Below, in pieces: positions 1 to 7,506 of a stretch of DNA of 64,000 nucleotides. The notes below the pieces were generated by a model that was given only the letters and a program-made list of their open reading frames with translations, made no database searches and had not been told where the DNA came from. Origin of the DNA: Exiguobacterium mexicanum (GTDB lineage: Bacteria > Bacillota > Bacilli > Exiguobacteriales > Exiguobacteriaceae); the NCBI RefSeq assembly GCF_005960665.1, contig NZ_CP040676.1:878501-942500 (forward strand), read 5' to 3'. The number at the start of each line of letters is the position of its first letter. The first letter of the stretch is position 1. The position numbers were made by a program, and so were the translations under genes.

Positions 1-551
1 AAGCGAATCCTCCGGTTCTTCCGTAAACGCTTCAACGTATCCAATACAATGTCGAGATTGATGTTCTCAGAGAGTTGATGCGCCAGTACCTCATTGGTCG
101 AACCGTCCACGATGGTCGAAAGATAGGCTCGCTTACCGTTCCCGTAAAATATGTAGGTGATATCGGTGAGAAGCACCTTGTAGGGAGTGCCCTGTTTGAA
201 TTCGCGTTTGAGGCGATTCGGCACCACCCGGTGCTCGGCCGTCGCCTTAATGAGCCGTTTGTATGGCTTCGCCTTGCGGATTGGACACACGATGTTGTAT
301 TTCCGCATGATACGTCGGATACACTTCAGGTTCATCGTCACACCGAAATGACCAGACAGCACCATCTTGATCTGCCTAGCACCCTTCTTGCGCTTCTTGA
401 AGTGGAACGCCTTCAGAACGAGGTCACGAAGAGCCACGTCTTTCGATTCGCGCTCCTGTCTGGTCTGTCTCCTCCGTTCCGAGAAATAGGCGTGGTATCC
501 CTGACGTGACACCCCGGCCACCTGGCAGAGATGGCTGACCATCCCCTTCAT
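1..551 (-). CDS. IS3-family transposase OrfB (partial, C-terminus outside window)
   Basis: Equivalent to the first 183 or so residues of the 286-residue OrfB of the other copy. It contains the N-terminal HTH-like region and the start of the rve integrase core with the first catalytic Asp (LLTDITYI). The segment holding the final D-x35-E pair is cut off by the window edge. It lies in the -1 frame relative to orfA, as usual for IS3 elements, where a programmed frameshift makes the OrfAB fusion transposase. The frame stays open upstream of the ATG, so production of a fusion is possible. There is no sign of decay in the visible part. Confidence 0.9.
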   Translation of the reverse strand, partial: MKGMVSHLCQVAGVSRQGYHAYFSERRRQTRQERESKDVALRDLVLKAFHFKKRKKGARQIKMVLSGHFGVTMNLKCIRRIMRKYNIVCPIRKAKPYKRLIKATAEHRVVPNRLKREFKQGTPYKVLLTDITYIFYGNGKRAYLSTIVDGSTNEVLAHQLSENINLDIVLDTLKRLRKNRRIR

Positions 552-577
552 TTTGTGCTTGATGATGACACCTTGAA

Positions 578-1018
578 TCAGCTCATACTTTTGCGATGCG
601 TTAAGTCCAGCTTTCCTCTCCCTTCCGCCAGGCGGATCTCCTTTAATAGTTCGACCTCTGCTTTCAACAGTTTGTTTTCGGCCTCGAGCTTCGCGTACCG
701 TTCTTCTGTCGACAGCTCTTTATCTCTCCAACGTCCTGAATTACTTGATCGTGTATCGCGCAGCCCCATTACCCCATCTTTTCGGTAAGCTCGTGTCCAA
801 CGATTTTTACAAGAACTCATACGCCGTTCACCGAGTACCTCCACATCGAATCCACATCCCCGGAAGATTTCCACAGGGAACTTTCCTTCCAACGTCTGTG
901 CTATAAAAAGTTCCTTAAACTCATCGGTATACGTGATCCCTTTCGGGCTCACAGATTTAACGTAAGGATTTGCGGCTAGCGCATCTATTTCTTTTGACGT
1001 AAATATCTTCTTCGACAC
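578..1018 (-). CDS. IS3-family transposase OrfA (helix-turn-helix)
   Basis: A 146-residue protein identical to OrfA of the copy at 57716-58156. The N-terminal half (about residues 25-95) is a winged-helix or HTH DNA-binding region typical of IS150-group OrfA. The C-terminus (about 105-135) is a leucine-zipper-like coiled coil (AKLEAENKLLKAEVELLKEI) used for multimerisation. The start codon is GTG (read as CAC at 1016-1018), preceded by a TTGGGAGTG ribosome binding site. It acts with OrfB, or as the OrfAB frameshift product, in binding the terminal repeats and in transposition. Confidence 0.92.
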   Translation of the reverse strand: MSKKIFTSKEIDALAANPYVKSVSPKGITYTDEFKELFIAQTLEGKFPVEIFRGCGFDVEVLGERRMSSCKNRWTRAYRKDGVMGLRDTRSSNSGRWRDKELSTEERYAKLEAENKLLKAEVELLKEIRLAEGRGKLDLTHRKSMS

Positions 1019-1056
1019 TCGAATTCACTCCCAATATGATTTAGTCCAGTGTACAC

Positions 1057-1102
1057 AAAAACCCTGAGCAGTAGACTTTTTTTTAGTGTCTACTACTCAG
1101 GG
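1057..1102 (-). terminator. Intrinsic terminator inside the IS end
   Basis: A 15-bp near-perfect stem (CCCTGAGTAGTAGAC against GTCTACTGCTCAGGG) with an A-rich loop and a T-run on the minus strand, just inside the terminal repeat. It would block transcription entering the transposase genes from the flanking chromosome. The same structure is present at 57632-57677. Confidence 0.75.
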
Positions 1103-1134
1103 TACAGTTTACTCGTGTAGTGGCGTTTTTTATA

Positions 1135-1162
1135 TTGAAATTTCCCGAGAAACGCTTATACT
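1135..1162 (+). promoter_or_regulatory. Probable sigma-A promoter of the EIIC-like gene
   Basis: TTGAAA at 1135-1140 and TATACT at 1157-1162 with a 16-base spacer, 58 bases before the start codon. It lies wholly outside the IS, so the gene keeps its own promoter despite the upstream insertion. Confidence 0.65.
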
Positions 1163-1219
1163 GATAAAAGTGTGAAGACAGAAACTTTACGACTGACAAG
1201 ACAGGAAAGAGGGGTTTCC

Positions 1220-2236
1220 ATGTTTAAGAAAAAAGGGATCACGCTCAGTCCGTCGCTTTATTTTGTGACGGCACTCAGTTATATGGCACTCGGCTTATTC
1301 AGTACGCTCATCATCGGCTTGATCATGAAGACGGCGGGTGGGCAATTGCTCGAAACGAGTCTGTCCGGTTTCGGGTCGACGCTCATCGAGATTGGTGATG
1401 TGGCCATCGGCTTGACCGGTCCGGCCATCGGGGTTGCAATCGCCTATGCGCTTCAAGCACCGCCGCTCATCTTGTTCTCGGCGCTCGTCGTCGGGGCGTT
1501 CGGTTACGAGTTCGGGCCAGCCGGCAGTTATGTGGCGACGTTGCTCGCTGTCGAGGTATCCAAACTCGTCTCGAAATCGACGAAACTTGATATTTTGGTC
1601 ACACCGTTCACGACCATTGGCGTCGGTTATTTGGCTGCAACGTATATCGGTAAGTATGTCGGCTTGTTCATGACACAGCTCGGGACGTGGATCGAGTGGG
1701 GCACGGAACAACAGCCTTTGTTCATGGGCGTCGTCGTCGCGACACTGATGGGACTCGCGCTCACGGCACCGATCTCGAGTGCGGCCATCGCGCTCATGCT
1801 CGGCTTGAGTGGCATCGCGGCAGGCGCGGCGACGGTTGGCTGCGCCGCCCAGATGGTTGGCTTTGCAATCACGAGTTATCGGGACAATGGCATCGGCGGT
1901 GCAATCGCCCAAGGGATTGGTACTTCGATGCTTCAAGTCGGCAATATCGTGAAGAATCCTTGGATCTTGTTGCCGCCGACGATAGCGGGGGCGGTGCTCG
2001 CCCCGATCGCGATTCTGTTGTTCGAGCTCGAGAGCGTCGCGGCTGGTGCCGGGATGGGGACGAGCGGACTCGTCGGTCCGATTGTCATGCTCGAGACGAT
2101 GGGCTTCAGTTGGCACATGTTCATCGTCGTCTTCGGCTTTTTGATTGTCGGTCCGGCAGTGCTCAGTTATGCGGTCTATCAAGTGTTGGTCCGGATCAAT
2201 CGGATTCGGCCGAACGATATGAAAATCGAATATTGA
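1220..2236 (+). CDS. PTS EIIC-like membrane protein (PfoR family)
   Basis: A 338-residue polytopic membrane protein with about eight to ten hydrophobic segments rich in Gly, Ala and Ile. The opening MFKKKGITLSPSLYFVTAL and the glycine-rich C-terminal half resemble the PF13303 EIIC_2 family, whose members include PfoR, historically called a perfringolysin O regulator in clostridia. I see no phosphorylation (EIIA or EIIB) domain. Transport of an unidentified solute is more plausible than direct gene regulation. ATG 1220 is preferred because AGGAAAGAGGGG lies just upstream; an in-frame ATG at 1172 would add 16 polar residues without a good binding site. Family assignment is from memory. Confidence 0.75.
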   Translation: MFKKKGITLSPSLYFVTALSYMALGLFSTLIIGLIMKTAGGQLLETSLSGFGSTLIEIGDVAIGLTGPAIGVAIAYALQAPPLILFSALVVGAFGYEFGPAGSYVATLLAVEVSKLVSKSTKLDILVTPFTTIGVGYLAATYIGKYVGLFMTQLGTWIEWGTEQQPLFMGVVVATLMGLALTAPISSAAIALMLGLSGIAAGAATVGCAAQMVGFAITSYRDNGIGGAIAQGIGTSMLQVGNIVKNPWILLPPTIAGAVLAPIAILLFELESVAAGAGMGTSGLVGPIVMLETMGFSWHMFIVVFGFLIVGPAVLSYAVYQVLVRINRIRPNDMKIEY

Positions 2237-2242
2237 GCGACA

Positions 2243-2285
2243 CGAAAGAGAGCGTCCCGGCGAATAAGCGGGACGCTCTCTTTCG
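2243..2285. terminator. Bidirectional intrinsic terminator
   Basis: A 17-bp perfect stem (CGAAAGAGAGCGTCCCG and its complement) with a 9-base loop lies between convergent genes. Its pairing includes A/T-rich outer parts that can serve as T-tracts on both strands. Confidence 0.85.
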
Positions 2286-2286
2286 T

Positions 2287-2619
2287 TCACCAACCGAAAA
2301 GAGTTCGGACGGTCTCGACGGTTTCACGAGGGACGCGGAAGCTCGCCAAGAATAAGACGAGCAAGACGACATAGACGGGGAGTAAAAACCGTTTTCGAAT
2401 GATGGGCAGCCTGCGCACAAGACGCTTGCCGACCCGTTCGAGTATGTAAATCACGGCGAACCCGACGACGAGCCATACTAAAATCTCGCCTCGCGTCTTG
2501 TCCGTATCGATGAACAAGTAGCCGTAGCGCAGAATCGCCAGCATGCCGATGACGCCGACGAGTTGCTCGAGCGGATGTTTCATTTCTGGATTCAACTGTT
2601 CACGTGTCCATTTTGTCAT
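2287..2619 (-). CDS. Small integral membrane protein of unknown function
   Basis: A 110-residue protein with three hydrophobic segments (about residues 19-37, 46-64 and 81-100) and a strongly basic cytoplasmic loop (ERVGKRLVRRLPIIRKR). ATG at 2619 is chosen because AAAGGTGAA precedes it; an upstream extension to 2778 would add low-quality sequence. It is convergent with the EIIC-like gene and divergent from ytpP. I do not recognise the family, and no enzymatic motif is visible. Membrane location is the only property I can support. Confidence 0.65.
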   Translation of the reverse strand: MTKWTREQLNPEMKHPLEQLVGVIGMLAILRYGYLFIDTDKTRGEILVWLVVGFAVIYILERVGKRLVRRLPIIRKRFLLPVYVVLLVLFLASFRVPRETVETVRTLFGW

Positions 2620-2733
2620 GACTTCACCTTTTTCACGTAGTCTTCGCTCCCGATGATCATAAAACATGAAAGCGGAATGTGACAACGGACTTATGCTATC
2701 ATGAATGGGGAAAAAAGAACAGGAGTGGTGAAC

Positions 2734-3045
2734 ATGAAACAATTGACAACGATGAACGAGTATACAGAAGCAAAACAAGGGAAGAGCATCTTGATGTTTT
2801 CAGCGACGTGGTGCGGTGATTGCCGTTTCCTCGATCCGTTCATGCCAGACATCGAAGCGAAGTTCGAGGATTGGACGTTTTACTACGTCGATCGTGACGA
2901 CTGGATGGAGCTCGCACAAGAGCTCGACATTTTTGGGATTCCGAGCTTTGTCGCCTTCAACGGCGGACAAGAAGTCGACCGCTATGTCGGACGCGAACGG
3001 AAGACTCCTGAGCAAGTCGAAGCCTTCCTTCATGGGTTAGGGTGA
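2734..3045 (+). CDS. ytpP: Thioredoxin-like protein YtpP
   Basis: A 103-residue single-domain thioredoxin fold with the redox motif WCGDC (about residues 25-29), and the cis-proline region at IFGIPSF (about 68-74). Thioredoxin-family proteins exchange disulfides, but the specific partner of YtpP is not known to me. ATG 2734 follows AGGAGTGGTGAAC; an in-frame ATG at 2701 lacks a site. It is followed after 5 bases by the DUF1444 gene and then ytpR, the same ytpPQR cluster as in Bacillus, so the three are probably co-transcribed. Confidence 0.88.
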   Translation: MKQLTTMNEYTEAKQGKSILMFSATWCGDCRFLDPFMPDIEAKFEDWTFYYVDRDDWMELAQELDIFGIPSFVAFNGGQEVDRYVGRERKTPEQVEAFLHGLG

Positions 3046-3050
3046 GCTAG

Positions 3051-3842
3051 ATGGAACGGAATGAATTACGTCGCCATCTCGAACGCCGGTTTACGGAAGG
3101 GTACCGGACCTCGTATGACCGTGAGAACGAGGTGTTGCGCATCGAGCGGTCCACGGACCGGTTCGGCGTCAACATCCGTCTCGCCCCGCTCGTAGCGAAA
3201 GCGAAAGTTCGGGGAGAGGTCGCCATTGAAGAGGTCGTCGACTACATCGAGACAGCGCTCTCGGCCGACGATGCGGTCACACTCGCTGGCAATGAAGTCA
3301 ACATTTATCCCGTCATCCGTTCGGCCTCGTTCTCGACGGAGACGAAGCGTGGGGAAGCACTCGCGATGACGCCACATACAGCTGAGACGGCTGTCTTTTA
3401 TGCACTCGATTTGGGCAACGGCTATCGCTTGATCGAAGAGCGGCATTTGGACGGGATGCCTTTGACGCGTCTTGACGAATTGGCACGGGACAACGTCAAG
3501 AAGTTGCCGACCGATTTAAAAGAAGATACCGTGGCCGGGAATACGTTCTATTTTCTGGCTGCTCGGGACGGGTATGAAGCGTCACGGATTTTAAATGATG
3601 AGTTTTTGCGGGTCATGGAGCGCCGTATCGAAGGCGATATGCTCGTCGGGGTACCGCACCAGGACGTGATGATCATCGCGGACATCCGCAACGATCAAGG
3701 TTATGATGCGATGCAACAGCTCATGTTCGACTTTTTCACGAATGGGCGGATTCCGGTGACGGCTCTTTCTTTCCATTATGAGGACGGCGTTCTCGAACCA
3801 ATTTTCATTGTCGGAAAAAAGAACCCACCAACGGACGCATAA
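3051..3842 (+). CDS. ytpQ: DUF1444 family protein YtpQ
   Basis: A 263-residue soluble, acidic protein without signal peptide or membrane segments. Length and neighbours match YtpQ (DUF1444) of Bacillus, whose function is unknown. The start lies 5 bases after the ytpP stop with GGGTGAGC as ribosome binding site, so translation may be coupled. The middle carries a charged run (DELARDNVKKLPTDLKEDTV), and the C-terminus has a compact alternating pattern suggesting an alpha/beta fold. No catalytic motif could be named. Confidence 0.85.
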   Translation: MERNELRRHLERRFTEGYRTSYDRENEVLRIERSTDRFGVNIRLAPLVAKAKVRGEVAIEEVVDYIETALSADDAVTLAGNEVNIYPVIRSASFSTETKRGEALAMTPHTAETAVFYALDLGNGYRLIEERHLDGMPLTRLDELARDNVKKLPTDLKEDTVAGNTFYFLAARDGYEASRILNDEFLRVMERRIEGDMLVGVPHQDVMIIADIRNDQGYDAMQQLMFDFFTNGRIPVTALSFHYEDGVLEPIFIVGKKNPPTDA

Positions 3843-3890
3843 TCTGCTAAACTAGTTGTGTCTAGTTTGAAAGAAGGGGCGTTTTTACGT

Positions 3891-4511
3891 ATGCAAATCA
3901 ATGCTTTTTATAACCGTGAAGGAATCGGCGATGTCCTCATGGTCTTGTTAAGAGAAGGCGATCGCCACCACCAAGTCGTTGAACGGAAAGATGATGTCGC
4001 CATCGTCAAATCGACGACGGGAAAAGTCAATGGCTATAACATCTTCAATGCCAGTAATTATTTTGACGTCAGCGACTGGCACGGGCCGGTCGAGTTGACG
4101 GCCGAGTTGATTGAGACGCTCGGCGTCATCTTGCGTAAACAAAATATCGAAGCCGAGCTTTCGGGCGTGGACTTCACCCCAAAATTTGTCGTTGGCTACG
4201 TCAAAGAAGCTGAGAAGCACCCGGATGCGGACAAATTGTCGATCTGTCAAGTTGAGACCGATCAAGGTGATGTCCAGATTGTCTGCGGCGCACCGAACGT
4301 CGCGGCCGGCCAAAAAGTCGTCGTCGCGAAACCGGGAGCGGTCATGCCGTCTGGTTTAATCATTCGTCCATCGAAGTTACGAGGTGAAAGTTCACATGGG
4401 ATGATTTGTTCAGCGCGAGAATTGAACTTACCTGATGCACCGCAAGAAAAAGGGATTCTCGTATTGGATGACGAATATGAAGTAGGGAAAGCATTTGAAA
4501 TCGGTCGCTAA
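3891..4511 (+). CDS. ytpR: tRNA-binding-domain protein YtpR
   Basis: A 206-residue protein. Its C-terminal part (about residues 95-200) is an OB-fold EMAP/tRNA-binding domain like that of PheT or MetG: VGYVKEAEKHPDADKLSICQV, then GAPNVAAGQKVVVAKPGAVMP and SHGMICS are characteristic. The N-terminal 90 residues form a YtpR-specific domain. It presumably binds tRNA or another structured RNA; its cellular role is not established. ATG 3891 follows AAAGAAGGGGC; an earlier in-frame ATG at 3858 would add 11 residues without a site. It ends in a terminator that overlaps its stop codon. Confidence 0.9.
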   Translation: MQINAFYNREGIGDVLMVLLREGDRHHQVVERKDDVAIVKSTTGKVNGYNIFNASNYFDVSDWHGPVELTAELIETLGVILRKQNIEAELSGVDFTPKFVVGYVKEAEKHPDADKLSICQVETDQGDVQIVCGAPNVAAGQKVVVAKPGAVMPSGLIIRPSKLRGESSHGMICSARELNLPDAPQEKGILVLDDEYEVGKAFEIGR

Positions 4512-4527
4512 ATTCGACCGATTTTTT
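4498..4527 (+). terminator. Terminator overlapping the end of ytpR
   Basis: Stem AAATCGGTCG / CGACCGATTT with a 7-base loop containing the ytpR stop codon, followed by T6. Confidence 0.8.
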
Positions 4528-4564
4528 GCTAAATAGGATTGAGTGAAAAAGCGAGGAATCAAGT

Positions 4565-5515
4565 ATGGATGCATATGAACGTTCATTAAAACAACAAGCA
4601 GACCGAATTCGACGCGAACTATCCCAGGAAGGGAAGAAAGGTGCGCCTGCACCGAAGCCCGGGCCGAAGAATGAATTTGTACCGTCGGATGTGCCATCTC
4701 CGATTTATGGATACGCCCGACCGAAACCAAAAATCATTCTGCCGACTGAACATTCTCCGGAGACGCGTGACGATTCAGCGATCCGCCAAGCAAAGCGAGT
4801 GGCCGTCCCGGTAGAGGAAGTGTCAGAAGCGGTGCCGCCAAGCGTAGAGGCTGAGCCTAAGAACGAACCGGTAATTAATTCCGTAGATGAACCGGTGGTG
4901 GAGTCAGTAGACGAATCCGTGATGGAATCAGTGGATGAAGCTGTAGTTGATTCAGTAGACAAATCCGTGCCAATCGTCGATGATGCGCCGACGTCACAGC
5001 CTGACCTCGATGTCACAGCGGACGAATCGCCATCAGCGGAGACGCTTGAGGAAATGGTGTCCGAGCACGCGGATACGCCAAGCGAAGAGACGATTATTTC
5101 CACGGAAACGATCGAGGAAAGCCCGCTCCTCTCTGAAGACGAGACAGCTGAACAAGATACTAAACCGCTCCTCGGGGAAGTCTCGATTGTAGAGAGCGGG
5201 TTCGCCTCTGTGTTCATGGGTTCGACCGATTTGAAATCATCGAAGATTGCCGTCCGGGAAGAAAAGCAAGACGTGACCGAAGAGGACGTTTCGCTCGATG
5301 TGCCGGTTGAGACGGGGGCCCCGGTTGTCGAAGATGTTGCGAAAACATTACAGACTGATGAACCGATTGAAGTGTCTGACGAAGAAGAGTTGACGCCTGC
5401 GATGAGCGTCTCGTATAAAGCGGAAGGCCCTCCGCTCAATGTCATGATGACACCGCAAGACCGGATGGCGATGTATAAGAGTCGTCGTTTGGCGAAAAAA
5501 AACAATAATCTGTAA
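4565..5515 (+). CDS. Acidic SftA-like N-terminal protein lacking the FtsK motor
   Basis: A 316-residue, strongly acidic, probably disordered protein. Between ytpR and murC, Bacillus and Listeria carry sftA (ytpS), a FtsK/SpoIIIE-type DNA translocase of about 900 residues. Here only sequence like its N-terminal linker is present: the VPSPIYGY motif (about residues 41-48) and the closing PLNVMMTPQDR block (about 292-302), which in the family lies just before the motor. Walker A/B and gamma domains are absent, and the frame ends in TAA with murC starting 88 bases on. Residues about 98-138 hold an imperfect SVDE-x-V repeat. No start or frameshift scar is visible. It could be a relic or a retained divisome adaptor; the homology is from memory of the family. 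Confidence 0.6.
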   Translation: MDAYERSLKQQADRIRRELSQEGKKGAPAPKPGPKNEFVPSDVPSPIYGYARPKPKIILPTEHSPETRDDSAIRQAKRVAVPVEEVSEAVPPSVEAEPKNEPVINSVDEPVVESVDESVMESVDEAVVDSVDKSVPIVDDAPTSQPDLDVTADESPSAETLEEMVSEHADTPSEETIISTETIEESPLLSEDETAEQDTKPLLGEVSIVESGFASVFMGSTDLKSSKIAVREEKQDVTEEDVSLDVPVETGAPVVEDVAKTLQTDEPIEVSDEEELTPAMSVSYKAEGPPLNVMMTPQDRMAMYKSRRLAKKNNNL

Positions 5516-5535
5516 TAGCATGACTCCTGGAGTTT

Positions 5536-5544
5536 TGCTATAAT
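5536..5544 (+). promoter_or_regulatory. Extended -10 promoter of murC
   Basis: TGC followed by TATAAT (5539-5544), an extended -10 element, 60 bases before the murC start; no convincing -35 is visible. Confidence 0.55.
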
Positions 5545-5603
5545 GACAAAGGTTTGTCGCATTTTTTCAACAGACCGCAATGAATTAGGGGGGCTATTTA
5601 CAG

Positions 5604-6911
5604 ATGAACCGTTATCACTTCGTCGGAATTAAAGGAACGGGCATGAGTCCTTTAGCTCAAATTTTAAATGACATGAACAATGAGGTCCGAGGTTCGGACG
5701 TTGACAAAGCATTTTTTACTGAAGAAGCATTGAATCGCAAAGGAATTGAAATCCTTCCGTTTGATCCTGAAAATATTACCGAAGGGCAAATCGTCGTACA
5801 GGGCAACGCCTTCGCTGACGATCACCCTGAAGTCGTTCGAGCGCGCGAGCTCGGATTGACGATATACAAATACTATGAGTTTCTCGGCGAATTGGCCGAC
5901 CACTACACGAGTGTCGCCATTACGGGATCTCATGGTAAGACATCGACGACAGGTCTGTTGGCTCACGTCATGCGCGGCATCGAGCCGACGTCGTTCTTGA
6001 TTGGCGATGGCACAGGAGAAGGGGTCGAAGACTCGAAGAATTTTGTCTTCGAAGCATGTGAGTACAAGCGTCACTTCTTATACTATCGTCCAGACTACGC
6101 TATCATGACGAACATCGACTTCGATCACTCGGATTATTTCTCGGGTCTCGATGACGTCATCGATGCGTTCCAAGAAATGGCGAAGCAAGTGAAAAAAGGC
6201 ATCATCGCTTGTGGCGATGATGAGAACCTGCAACACATTCAAGCAAACGTGCCAATCGTCTATTACGGTTTCGGTGCCCATAACGACTTCCGTGCCGAGA
6301 ACGTGAACTCGACGGACAACGGAACAACGTTTGACGTTTACTTGCGTGACGACTTCTATGGGACGTTCCGCATTCCGGGATATGGCAACCACAGCGTCTT
6401 GAATGCCCTTGCCGTCATCGCGACGTGTGACTATGAGAACTTACCGAAAGAATTGGTTAAAGACCGCCTCGAGACGTTTAACGGCGTGAAACGTCGTTTC
6501 AGCGAATCGACGCTCGGAAACCAAGTGTTAGTGGATGATTATGCCCACCATCCACGGGAAATCAGCGCGACAGTCGAAGCGGCACGTAAAAAATACGCCG
6601 GCCGTGAAGTTGTAGCCATCTTCCAACCACACACGTATACACGCCTGAAATCATTCATGGATGATTTTGCTTCGGCATTAGCCGAAGCGGACGTGGTGTA
6701 CTTGTGTGACATCTTCGGTTCGGCTCGCGAACAAGAAGGTACTGTCACGATCGAAGACTTGCAATCGCGTATCGAAGGCGCGAACGTCTTGAAGCGGGGC
6801 GGGGTCAGTGTCTTAAGTCAACATAAAGACGCGGTTCTCCTGTTCATGGGAGCCGGAGACATTCAAACGTACCAACGTGAATACGAGAATCACGTCCAAC
6901 TCGAAGCGTGA
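5604..6911 (+). CDS. murC: UDP-N-acetylmuramate--L-alanine ligase
   Basis: Cytoplasmic Mur ligase that adds L-alanine to UDP-MurNAc using ATP, the first step of the peptidoglycan stem peptide. It has 435 residues, the usual length for Firmicute MurC. The N-terminal Rossmann-like domain begins [11 protein letters not shown], the ATP loop is [12 protein letters not shown] (about residues 108-119), the central domain contains [11 protein letters not shown], and the C-terminal domain contains [10 protein letters not shown] and [10 protein letters not shown]. The start follows a GGGGGGC site and agrees with family N-termini. It has its own promoter and terminator, so it is monocistronic. Confidence 0.96.
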   Translation: MNRYHFVGIKGTGMSPLAQILNDMNNEVRGSDVDKAFFTEEALNRKGIEILPFDPENITEGQIVVQGNAFADDHPEVVRARELGLTIYKYYEFLGELADHYTSVAITGSHGKTSTTGLLAHVMRGIEPTSFLIGDGTGEGVEDSKNFVFEACEYKRHFLYYRPDYAIMTNIDFDHSDYFSGLDDVIDAFQEMAKQVKKGIIACGDDENLQHIQANVPIVYYGFGAHNDFRAENVNSTDNGTTFDVYLRDDFYGTFRIPGYGNHSVLNALAVIATCDYENLPKELVKDRLETFNGVKRRFSESTLGNQVLVDDYAHHPREISATVEAARKKYAGREVVAIFQPHTYTRLKSFMDDFASALAEADVVYLCDIFGSAREQEGTVTIEDLQSRIEGANVLKRGGVSVLSQHKDAVLLFMGAGDIQTYQREYENHVQLEA

Positions 6912-6916
6912 ATCGA

Positions 6917-6947
6917 GAGCGAATGGCTGATGCCGTTCGCTTTTTTT
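6917..6947 (+). terminator. murC terminator
   Basis: GCGAATGGC-TGAT-GCCGTTCGC stem with one G-T pair, followed by T7. Confidence 0.85.
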
Positions 6948-7013
6948 GTGTTTAACATCAAGTCAAGACGGTAATAGTATTAGCGACTGAATTTGGAAAA
7001 GGAGATGTTAAGG

Positions 7014-7466
7014 ATGGCAAGCCAAGGCGCATTGAGTACATTGAACAAAGAGGTGGCCAACTATGGCCTCTTATTCGTCAAACTGCATAACTACCACTGG
7101 TACATTAGCGGACCTCACTTCTTCACGTACCATGAAAAGTTGGAGGAACTGTATAACCTCGTCGCTGAACTGTACGATGACGTGGCGGAGCGGCTCTTGA
7201 TGAATGACGGCGAACCCTATGCGACGATGAAAGAATATCTCGAACATTCGACGTTGCAAGAAGGGGATCGCCATGCGGATACCGATCAAATGATCAAGGA
7301 CGTGATCAGTGACTTCAAACAGATCCGTCAAGAGATGCAAGACGCGATGGAAAACTTCGAAGACGGGGACGAAGCAATCGAAGACACGTTCGTCTCTCAT
7401 ATCGAGCGACTCGAGAAAGAGATTTGGATGATGTCGGCAGCGCTCGGCAAAAAGACGAAGCTGTAA
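7014..7466 (+). CDS. dps: Dps-family ferritin-like DNA-binding protein
   Basis: A 150-residue Dps protein: dodecameric iron storage that oxidises Fe(II) with peroxide and protects DNA. The inter-subunit ferroxidase ligands can be read as H28 (in HNYHW), H40, D55 and E59 (in DDVAER), matching the Listeria-type arrangement. ATG 7014 is chosen because AAAAGGAG lies about 9 bases upstream; TTG 6993 and ATG 7005 are in frame but badly spaced. There is no extended lysine-rich N-terminal tail, so direct DNA binding may be weak. It is convergent with ampS and shares a bidirectional terminator with it. Confidence 0.93.
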   Translation: MASQGALSTLNKEVANYGLLFVKLHNYHWYISGPHFFTYHEKLEELYNLVAELYDDVAERLLMNDGEPYATMKEYLEHSTLQEGDRHADTDQMIKDVISDFKQIRQEMQDAMENFEDGDEAIEDTFVSHIERLEKEIWMMSAALGKKTKL

Positions 7467-7470
7467 TGAA

Positions 7471-7506
7471 AACAAGCGTGCCGCAATCGGCACGCCTGTT
7501 TTTTAT
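7471..7506. terminator. Bidirectional terminator between dps and ampS
   Basis: Stem GCGTGCCG-CAAT-CGGCACGC with AACA/TGTT extension, T-run on the plus strand, and the ampS stop codon inside the T-rich tail. Confidence 0.85.

Larger units (their letters stand above)
1..1111 (-). mobile_element. IS3-family (IS150-like) element, truncated by the window edge
   Basis: This is the reverse complement of the first 1111 bases of the complete element at 57623-59081, apparently identical wherever I compared them; paired positions in the two copies sum to 58734. The outer end at 1111 carries the same terminal repeat (TAAACTGTACCC read inwards), and homology between the copies stops exactly there, which defines the boundary. 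The other end, with the 3' part of orfB, lies outside the window, so the target duplication cannot be checked; the bases after the end are CTC. The near identity of the copies suggests recent transposition. Confidence 0.93.

Noticed and set aside
1295-2293. Long open frame on the minus strand opposite the EIIC-like gene
   Set aside because: Composition is Arg/Asp/His-rich without hydrophobic core, as expected for an antisense shadow of a GC-biased gene; the plus-strand membrane protein has start, site and terminator.
4705-5580. Ser/Thr-rich frame opposite the acidic protein
   Set aside because: An antisense shadow of Glu/Asp/Val codons; no ribosome binding site or conserved feature.
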